Shown: in pieces, positions 1 to 5,363 of the stretch
Position numbering within the stretch: the stretch's first letter is position 1
Layout of the letters: each line of letters begins with the position of its first letter
NCBI GenBank assembly: GCA_022710245.1
Contig: JAKLHH010000548.1
Span: 1 to 5,803 of the forward strand
Length of the DNA: 5,803 nucleotides
From: Myxococcota bacterium
Lineage (GTDB): Bacteria; Myxococcota; Polyangia; GCA-2747355; JAKLHH01
Reading direction: 5' to 3'
Notes under the pieces: generated by a model
Seen by the model: only the letters and a program-made list of their open reading frames with translations
The model's database searches: none
What the model was told of the DNA's origin: nothing
Program-made: the position numbers and the translations under genes

Positions 1-1356
<1,356 letters not shown>

Positions 1357-1543
1357 TCGGGCCAACCAAGGCTCGCCGGGGCGAGCGTCAGGCAGCGACC
1401 CGCGCGTCGCTGGTGGCAGGCCCGTGTCCCGAGGCCCGCTCGCATGCTGCGGCTAGTCTGGTACGTCGGAAGCGCTGTCGCCACTGCAATTCTGCAGGTC
1501 AGGCGGACGCGCCACGAATGCCGCAGCGGTCACGGTCGGCGGA

Positions 1544-1572
1544 AACATAGTCCATGCTCAGGTCAGCCGCAA
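1544..1572 (-). promoter_or_regulatory. Candidate sigma-70-type promoter for ccmF
   Basis: Read on the minus strand, TTGCGG (1572-1567) and TATGTT (1549-1544) are separated by exactly 17 bases. The first matches the -35 consensus at 3 of 6 positions and the second matches the -10 consensus at 4 of 6. It would give a leader of about 180 bases before the ccmF ATG. The match is modest and myxobacterial promoters are poorly predicted by this consensus, so this is only a candidate. Confidence 0.25.
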
Positions 1573-1634
1573 CGGGCCGGGTGCGCCGCGCGGCCGCAGC
1601 ACGCGAAGGGCTCGCCCGCGCGCCCGCTGTCAGC

Positions 1635-1641
1635 TATAGAT
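1635..1641 (+). promoter_or_regulatory. TATA-like -10 candidate immediately upstream of mobA
   Basis: TATAGAT stands out in a locally very GC-rich stretch and ends seven bases before the mobA ATG at 1649. Transcription initiating about seven bases downstream of a -10 box would start at or next to the start codon. No good -35 partner is visible at the usual distance (about 1612-1618 is CG-rich), and no Shine-Dalgarno lies between the box and the ATG. Confidence 0.35.
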
Positions 1642-1648
1642 CGGGGCG

Positions 1649-2215
1649 ATGAGCGAGCCAGTCCCCGTCTACCTCCTCGCCGGCGGCCGCAGCTCCCGCT
1701 TCGGCGAGGACAAGGCGCGCGCGCTCCTCGACGGCGAGCCGCTGCTGCTCAGGCTGGCGCGGCTGCTCGCGCCCGTCGCGAGCGCGCTCACCGTCGTCGC
1801 CGAGCGCGAGGGCAAGCACGCCGACCTGGGGCTGCGAACCCTCGCCGACCGCCGCCCCGGGCTGGGCCCGCTCGCGGGGCTCGAGACGGCGCTCCTCGAT
1901 CGTGGCGACGGCTGGCTCCTGCTAACGTCGTGCGACTGGGTCACGCTGGAGCCCGCGTGGGTCAGCCGGCTGCTCGCGGCGCGCAGCCCCGGCGCGCACG
2001 CCGTGGCCTTCCGCGGCGAGGTCTGGCAGCCGCTGCTCGCGCTCTACCACACCGGACTGGCGCCGCAGGTGACGGTCCGCCTGGAGGCTGGCCAGCTCCC
2101 CCTCTGGCGGCTCCTCGAGGGGTGCGGCGCCACCGCGGTCCCGCTGCCCGAGGACTGGGACCGCGCCCTGCAGGCCAACACGCCGGCCGAGCTGGCCGCG
2201 CTCCGGACCGGTTGA
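1649..2215 (+). CDS. mobA: Molybdenum cofactor guanylyltransferase MobA
   Basis: MobA transfers GMP from GTP to molybdopterin-Mo, producing the guanine dinucleotide cofactor used by DMSO-reductase-family enzymes such as formate dehydrogenase and nitrate reductase; it is cytoplasmic. The 188-residue product is close to the usual 190-200. The nucleotide-binding signature LAGGRSSRFGEDK occupies residues 10-22, with K22 the expected conserved lysine. PGLGPLAGLETAL (70-82) is the second family block. CDWV at 95-98 holds the position of the metal-binding Asp (D96), although the usual form is CDxPFL. QPLLALYH (127-134) and QANTPAELAAL (175-185) are the characteristic C-terminal blocks. The start is fixed by the short distance to the P-loop; no Shine-Dalgarno is visible. 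It lies 45 bp upstream of the nitroreductase on the same strand, so cotranscription is possible. No other molybdenum cofactor gene is in view. MocA/CTP-type transferases are the alternative, but the PxGPLAG block favours MobA. Confidence 0.93.
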   Translation: MSEPVPVYLLAGGRSSRFGEDKARALLDGEPLLLRLARLLAPVASALTVVAEREGKHADLGLRTLADRRPGLGPLAGLETALLDRGDGWLLLTSCDWVTLEPAWVSRLLAARSPGAHAVAFRGEVWQPLLALYHTGLAPQVTVRLEAGQLPLWRLLEGCGATAVPLPEDWDRALQANTPAELAALRTG

Positions 2216-2249
2216 CGCGCGGACCGGGCGCAGGATGTCACGCCGACAC

Positions 2250-2255
2250 AGGAGG
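2250..2255 (+). promoter_or_regulatory. Strong Shine-Dalgarno of the nitroreductase gene
   Basis: AGGAGG lies five bases before the ATG at 2261. It is a full anti-16S match at good spacing and decides the start codon. It contrasts with mobA just upstream, which has no recognisable ribosome binding site. Confidence 0.85.
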
Positions 2256-2260
2256 CGACG

Positions 2261-2908
2261 ATGCGAGCTCTGAGCCTGATCGCGACCTTGCTCCTGGCCG
2301 CCTCGGCAGTGGCCGCCTCGGCAGCGGCCGCCCCGCTGAAACCGATCCAGCTTCCGAAGCCGCAGACCGAGGGCGGCCGGCCGCTCATGCGCGTGCTCAA
2401 GGACCGCGCCAGCGCCCGCGCCTTCCGCGGCGACAAGCTGCCCCCGCAGCAGCTCGCGAACCTCCTCTGGGCGGCCTTCGGGATCAACCGGCCGGACGGG
2501 CGGCGCACCGCGCCCTCGGCGATGAACTGGCAGGAGCTCGACCTCTACGTGGCGCTCGCCGAGGGGACCTTCCGCTACGACGCGAAGGCGAACACGCTGC
2601 TGCCGGTGGTCGCCGGGGACCTGCGCGCGAGGACCGGCAAGCAGCCCTTCGTCAAGGACGCCGCGCTCGACCTCGTCTACGTCGCCGACCTCACGCGGAC
2701 CGGCAAGGCGAGCGCCGAGGACCAGCTCGTCTACACGGCGGCGGACGCCGGCTTCGTCGCGCAGAACGTCTACCTCTTCTGCGCCTCGGAGGGGCTCGCC
2801 ACGGTGGTGCGGGGCGCGGTGGACCGGCCGGCGCTGGCGAAGGTGCTCAAGCTCCGTCCCGAGCAGCGGATCATCCTGGCGCAGACGGTGGGCTTCCCGA
2901 AGAAGTAG
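2261..2908 (+). CDS. Exported nitroreductase-family (SagB/ThcOx-like) flavoprotein
   Basis: The 215-residue product has a signal peptide (residues 1 to about 24, MRALSLIATLLL followed by Ala-rich sequence, cleavage likely near A24) and then a compact nitroreductase fold. RASARAF (49-55) is the N-terminal Arg/Ser block that contacts the FMN phosphate. LLWAAFGINRPDGRRTAPSA (68-87) and ELDLYVALAEGTFRYD (92-107) are typical of SagB/ThcOx-type dehydrogenases. DAGFVAQNVYLFCASEGLATV (162-182) is the conserved helix, and QTVGFPKK closes the protein. The family reduces nitro compounds, quinones or other substrates with FMN and NAD(P)H, or oxidises azolines in ThcOx relatives; the substrate here cannot be read from sequence. 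The signal peptide has no twin arginine, implying Sec export and FMN loading outside the cytoplasm. A perfect 15-bp in-frame duplication (2295-2324) lengthens the signal peptide. The last two Lys codons and the stop lie inside the 55-bp downstream repeat. Confidence 0.92.
   Translation: MRALSLIATLLLAASAVAASAAAAPLKPIQLPKPQTEGGRPLMRVLKDRASARAFRGDKLPPQQLANLLWAAFGINRPDGRRTAPSAMNWQELDLYVALAEGTFRYDAKANTLLPVVAGDLRARTGKQPFVKDAALDLVYVADLTRTGKASAEDQLVYTAADAGFVAQNVYLFCASEGLATVVRGAVDRPALAKVLKLRPEQRIILAQTVGFPKK
2295..2324 (+). repeat. 15-bp perfect in-frame tandem duplication in the signal-peptide coding region
   Basis: The unit tggccgcctcggcag occurs at 2295-2309 and again at 2310-2324. It adds five small residues (Ala-Ala-Ser-Ala-Val type) to the signal peptide of the nitroreductase without changing the frame. 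Confidence 0.9.
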
Positions 2909-2947
2909 CGGCGCCCCGCACGCCGGGCGGTGGCGGGTAGCTGCCGC
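2908..2947. terminator. Nested hairpin, copy 1 (possible bidirectional terminator)
   Basis: Arms gcggc (2908-2912) with gccgc (2943-2947), then cccgc (2915-2919) with gcggg (2933-2937), then cgc (2921-2923) with gcg (2927-2929) around the loop cgg. Small internal loops separate the stems. It starts on the last base of the nitroreductase stop codon, between convergent genes, as expected for a terminator. No T-tract follows on either strand, so classical intrinsic termination is not shown. Confidence 0.4.
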
Positions 2948-2962
2948 GACCAGCAAGAAGTA

Positions 2963-3002
2963 GCGGCGCCCCGCACGCCGGGCGGTGGCGGGTAGCTGCC
3001 GC
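2963..3002. terminator. Nested hairpin, copy 2 (possible bidirectional terminator)
   Basis: This is the same nested stem as the first copy, carried by the second 55-bp repeat. It ends 17 bases before the stop codon of the convergent minus-strand hydrolase gene, so it could serve that gene. Again there is no T-tract. Confidence 0.4.
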
Positions 3003-3019
3003 GACCAGCCAAGAGCCTC

Positions 3020-4087
3020 TCACTCCACCCAGACGAGCTTCTCCAGCGCGCCGCTCGTGAGATCGGCCTGCCCGGCGGCGCCGAAGAGCTGGTCGCGCCA
3101 GCCAGCGTCCTGCTTCAGGTAGAGGGCGAGCCAGGCGGTCAGGTAACGCTTCGAGAGCTTCTCCTGCTCGTCGCGGCTGATGGTCGCGAGCTTGTCGGTG
3201 ATCACGCCGGCCTTCACCAGCGCCACCGCCGCGTCGTAGATGAGCCCGCCATCGAGGAAGCCGATGTGGTTGCCGCCGGCGATGACGAGGAGCTGCTTCG
3301 GGGCGACGAGCCCGTCGTAGACCATCTGCCCGCTCCCGGGGGGGCAGAGCCCGTCGAGGCTGGCCGACTGCAGCTGGACCGCGGCCTTGGGCGCGACCGG
3401 CGCGATCAGCCCCCAGCAGGGCGTCAGCCCGACCGCGACCACCAGCCGCGCGTCCTGCGAGGAGGAGAGCAGCGCCGCGCTGGCACCCTGGGAGTGGCCG
3501 ATCACCCCGGCGCGCGACACGTCCACCAGCGCCTGCAGCGGGCCGGGCTGCTTGGCGGCCGCGGCGAGGTGGTCGAGCGAGGCCTTGACCCCGTCGGCCC
3601 ACTGCTGCACCTCCCAGCTGTTCGGGTCGGGGGCGCCGAAGTGGATGACGACGTAGCCCCAGGTCGCGAGGTGCCGGCCGACCCAGGTGTTCGCGTCCTT
3701 GTTGCCGCCGTGACCGTGAGCGAAGACGACGGCCGGGTAGGGCGCGCCGGTGGCCTCGGGGGGAGCCGAGGCGCCGGCGCTCTTCGCGGGGTAGTAGATG
3801 TTCAGCGGGTAGGTCCCCCACTTCGCGATGGAGAGCGAGCCGGCGAGCGTGCCGATCGCGAACGGGCCGGGATCGGTGGGCAGGCGCGCGCCGAGGTCGG
3901 CGCGGCGCAGGTCGCGCACGCCGTCCGCGGTGCGTGCGTCGCCGGCGCGCTCGGCGCCGCGGTCGGGCGGGGCCGCGGCCTCGAGCGCGAGATCTGCCAC
4001 GCGGCCCTGGCTGCTGCAGGCGCAGATCGCGAGCGCGGCCAGGAGCGCGCCAGCAGGGCGCGTCCCGGCTCGGTGAGCACGCGGCAT
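3020..4087 (-). CDS. Lipoprotein alpha/beta hydrolase (dienelactone hydrolase / PET-hydrolase-like fold)
   Basis: The 355-residue product is a serine hydrolase expected to cleave an ester or similar bond outside the cytoplasm. The N-terminus has basic residues, a hydrophobic stretch and a plausible lipobox ICAC with C24 as the lipidated cysteine. An Ala/Asp/Arg-rich linker to about residue 70 follows. VVFAHGHGGN (120-129) is the oxyanion-hole HGxGG loop. GHSQGA (197-202) is the nucleophile elbow with S199. D245 in SASLDGLCPP and H274 in GGNHIGF fit the acid and base of the triad. This arrangement resembles polyester-hydrolase and chlorophyllase-like families, but the substrate is unknown. The start ATG at 4085-4087 is preceded by GGGAGGATCG, a good ribosome site; the open frame runs further upstream only because it overlaps the preceding gene out of frame. 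It follows that gene by 11 bases, so it is almost certainly cotranscribed and perhaps translationally coupled. Confidence 0.9.
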   Translation of the reverse strand: MPRAHRAGTRPAGALLAALAICACSSQGRVADLALEAAAPPDRGAERAGDARTADGVRDLRRADLGARLPTDPGPFAIGTLAGSLSIAKWGTYPLNIYYPAKSAGASAPPEATGAPYPAVVFAHGHGGNKDANTWVGRHLATWGYVVIHFGAPDPNSWEVQQWADGVKASLDHLAAAAKQPGPLQALVDVSRAGVIGHSQGASAALLSSSQDARLVVAVGLTPCWGLIAPVAPKAAVQLQSASLDGLCPPGSGQMVYDGLVAPKQLLVIAGGNHIGFLDGGLIYDAAVALVKAGVITDKLATISRDEQEKLSKRYLTAWLALYLKQDAGWRDQLFGAAGQADLTSGALEKLVWVE

Positions 4088-4090
4088 CGA

Positions 4091-4097
4091 TCCTCCC
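4091..4097 (-). promoter_or_regulatory. Shine-Dalgarno of the hydrolase gene in an 11-bp intergenic gap
   Basis: On the minus strand GGGAGGA lies just before the ATG at 4087, in the 11 bases between the stop of the upstream lipoprotein gene (4099-4101) and this start. It selects the ATG over longer open-frame starts and suits translational coupling. Confidence 0.75.
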
Positions 4098-4098
4098 G

Positions 4099-4950
4099 TC
4101 ACGGCACCGGCCCGAGCGGCGTCGACGCGTCCACCTCGACCACGTGGACCAGCGCCTTGTCGCTCCAGCCGAGGGTGGTGCCGAAGAGGTGCATGCTGAT
4201 GCGGCTGGAGGCGTCGAGGATCGCCTTGGAGGCGTTCTGCTCCACCCAGCAGGCGGGCCCGGCGTCGAGGACGACGCCGACCACGGCCTTGCCGCTCTTC
4301 GGATCGGTGATGCGCAGGCGAGCCAGGCAACCGAAGCGGCCGCTGTCGGCCACGAACCAGTTCACCTTCTGCTCGCACTCGGGGCCGTCCCAGCCGCTCT
4401 GGCAGACCCCGGCGCTCTGCGCCTTCGAGAAGCACGCGGGGATGCAGTTGTCTCCAGAGTCCTGGTGGGTGGTGCCGCCTTCATCGGTCCAGCAGCCGAA
4501 CGAGGTGAGGTAGTAGTCGCCGTCCTCGGCCTTCCCGGTGCCGTAGCTGCCGCTGCAGGCGAAGCTCGTGGTGGTGCCCATGCAGACATCGTCGTCGGGG
4601 GAGCTCTTGCGCAGGCAGCCTCGCGCGCAGCTCTCGATCTTCGGTGCTCCGCCGACGCAGGAGCCCCGCGAGTTGCCGTCCTTCGAGCAGGTCATTCGCG
4701 TGGCGCCGGCGAACTCGCCGCAGCCGCCTGAGTCGGTCGGGTGCGGGAGGTCATCCCGGCGGGCGTCGGCCTGGGGGCCGTCGCGGCGTGCGTCGAGCCG
4801 CGGCAGATCGCCGGCGCCGCGATCGCGGCCACCGGTGTCGCGGACCGGCGGTGCGCCGTCGCCGGGACCGCCGTCGAGGAGCCCGTCCGAGCAGGCGGCC
4901 ACCAGACCGGCGAGGAGCAGGAGGAGGCATCGACATCGACCGCGGAGCAT
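4099..4950 (-). CDS. Cys-rich lipoprotein with C-terminal double-psi-beta-barrel-like region
   Basis: The 283-residue product begins with a type II signal peptide, LLLLLAGLVAAC, lipobox VAAC with C20. Residues 21-75 are a Gly/Asp/Arg/Pro-rich linker typical of surface lipoproteins. Residues 77-208 contain about a dozen Cys in short spacings (for example CGEF at 77, CARGC at 108-112, CIPAC at 169-173), suggesting disulphides. FACSGSYGTGKAEDGDYY (130-147) starts a conserved-looking module. The C-terminal region, CLARLRITDPKSGKAVV (208-224) then VVLDAGP (226-232) and LDASSRISMHLFG (245-257), follows the pattern of double-psi beta-barrels of the RlpA/expansin type, with D229 in the position of the barrel's conserved Asp. 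Such domains bind or cleave peptidoglycan or loosen polysaccharide; catalytic activity is not established here. The start ATG at 4950 has GGAGGT two bases upstream, a rather close spacing. It is the first gene of a probable operon with the downstream hydrolase. Confidence 0.85.
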   Translation of the reverse strand: MLRGRCRCLLLLLAGLVAACSDGLLDGGPGDGAPPVRDTGGRDRGAGDLPRLDARRDGPQADARRDDLPHPTDSGGCGEFAGATRMTCSKDGNSRGSCVGGAPKIESCARGCLRKSSPDDDVCMGTTTSFACSGSYGTGKAEDGDYYLTSFGCWTDEGGTTHQDSGDNCIPACFSKAQSAGVCQSGWDGPECEQKVNWFVADSGRFGCLARLRITDPKSGKAVVGVVLDAGPACWVEQNASKAILDASSRISMHLFGTTLGWSDKALVHVVEVDASTPLGPVP

Positions 4951-4958
4951 GGACCTCC

Positions 4959-4988
4959 ACTCTAACGCGAGCCGCCGCCCGCTGACCA
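4959..4988 (-). promoter_or_regulatory. Candidate promoter of the lipoprotein-hydrolase operon
   Basis: On the minus strand TGGTCA (4988-4983) and TAGAGT (4964-4959) are 18 bases apart, each matching the sigma-70 consensus at 4 of 6 positions. The -10-like box ends eight bases before the ATG, so use of it would give a leader of almost nothing and would leave the GGAGGT ribosome site mostly untranscribed. Those two readings conflict, so confidence is low. Confidence 0.2.
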
Positions 4989-5109
4989 GCCAGACGCCGC
5001 GCGCAGGCGCAGGCGGCGAAGGCGAGCGGCCGCACGCGGCTGCCCCTGGCCCGCACGTGGGAGGGTCGAGCGAAGGTCACGTCGGCGTCGTGCTCTGGAA
5101 GAATGCGGT

Positions 5110-5234
5110 GGCGCGGGTGGCGGCGCGGGCCGGCGCGGGCGGCGCGGGTGGCGGCGCGGGCCGGCGCGGGCGGCGCGGGTGGCGGCGCGGGCCGGCGCGG
5201 GCGGCGCGGGTGGAGGCGCGGGCGGCGCGGGTGG
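5110..5234. repeat. GC-only 31-bp tandem array with internal sub-repeat
   Basis: Three perfect 31-bp units occupy 5111-5141, 5142-5172 and 5173-5203. A shortened 21-bp unit with one C-to-A change follows at 5204-5224, and a fragment at 5225-5234. Inside each unit the octamer ggcgcggg recurs at spacings of 12, 10 and 9. There are no unique spacers, so this is a minisatellite, not a CRISPR array. Confidence 0.93.
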
Positions 5235-5235
5235 T

Positions 5236-5251
5236 CTCGGCCTCCGGATGA
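5236..5251. repeat. Degenerate third copy of the palindromic module core
   Basis: The sequence ctcggcctccggatga matches the core of the first module (5268-5295) if two bases and about ten bases are deleted. It keeps the CTCG start, the CCTCCGG centre and the ATGA end. No convincing flanking arms are seen. Confidence 0.5.
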
Positions 5252-5256
5252 TCGCC

Positions 5257-5308
5257 AATTGCGGGTCCTCGCGGCCTCCGGCCGCTCCGGGATGAGACCG
5301 CCGCAATT
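5257..5308. repeat. Palindromic (REP-like) module 1
   Basis: Outer arms aattgcgg (5257-5264) and ccgcaatt (5301-5308) are perfect inverted repeats of 8 bp. Inside is a second perfect hairpin, gcggcc (5271-5276), loop tcc, ggccgc (5280-5285). The 30-base core 5266-5295 aligns without gaps to 5314-5343 of module 2. The right arm's AATT is shared with the left arm of module 2. Confidence 0.88.
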
Positions 5309-5353
5309 TGCCCTGCTCGCCTCCCTCGGAGGCTCCGCGATGAAGGGCAAATT
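5305..5353. repeat. Palindromic (REP-like) module 2
   Basis: Outer arms aatttgccct (5305-5314) and agggcaaatt (5344-5353) are perfect 10-bp inverted repeats. The inner hairpin is gcctcc (5319-5324), loop ctc, ggaggc (5328-5333). It ends ten bases from the stop codon of the HNH endonuclease gene. A terminator role for that gene is possible, but no T-tract follows the stem in the direction of its transcription. Confidence 0.9.
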
Positions 5354-5363
5354 CACCGGGGAG

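Larger units (their letters stand above)
1357..1648. other. Divergent intergenic region between ccmF and mobA
   Basis: These 292 bases separate the starts of two divergent genes. I find no convincing coding frame, tRNA or strong terminator. The stretch holds a weak sigma-70-like candidate facing ccmF, a TATA-like box abutting the mobA start, and a small palindrome at 1484-1496 (ctgca, four bases, tgcag). Reading frames that cross it are continuations of antisense frames from the flanking genes. Confidence 0.7.
2900..3009. repeat. Perfect 55-bp tandem duplication between convergent genes
   Basis: Bases 2900-2954 are repeated exactly at 2955-3009. The unit begins with the last two Lys codons and the TAG stop of the nitroreductase, so the second copy is a non-coding echo of the gene's end. 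Being 55 long it is not a multiple of three. A recent slippage or recombination event explains the perfect identity; an assembly artefact is the alternative. Confidence 0.95.
4951..5363. other. Repeat-dense non-coding spacer
   Basis: No gene is supported in these 413 bases. The left part (4951-5109) is ordinary GC-rich sequence upstream of the lipoprotein operon. The middle holds a 31-bp tandem array, and the right part holds two palindromic modules plus a degenerate third. Open frames crossing the array are compositional: the period of 31 shifts the frame at every unit. Confidence 0.8.

Noticed and set aside
1922..2956. Long minus-strand open frame (344 codons) opposite mobA and the nitroreductase
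   Set aside because: Both genes on the plus strand have unambiguous family motifs; the antisense product has low-complexity composition and no recognisable motif.
4088..4435. N-terminal extension of the hydrolase frame up to 4435
   Set aside because: The extension overlaps the upstream lipoprotein out of frame and would bury the signal peptide and lipobox; the ATG at 4087 has a good ribosome site.
3266..4513. Long plus-strand open frame (415 codons) opposite the hydrolase and lipoprotein genes
   Set aside because: It is a shadow of two well-supported minus-strand genes and crosses their boundary with no motif of its own.
5110..5234. CRISPR array
   Set aside because: The 31-bp units are directly adjacent with no unique spacers, and no cas gene is in view.
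4568..5251. Open frames translating the 31-bp array as Ala/Gly/Arg-rich protein
   Set aside because: The period is not a multiple of three, so each unit is read in a different frame; there is no start signal or domain, and the frame runs antisense to the lipoprotein gene.
5344..5353. Classical intrinsic terminator for the HNH gene
   Set aside because: The stem is perfect, but no T-run follows it in the direction of HNH transcription, so only a possible, unproven terminator role is noted.
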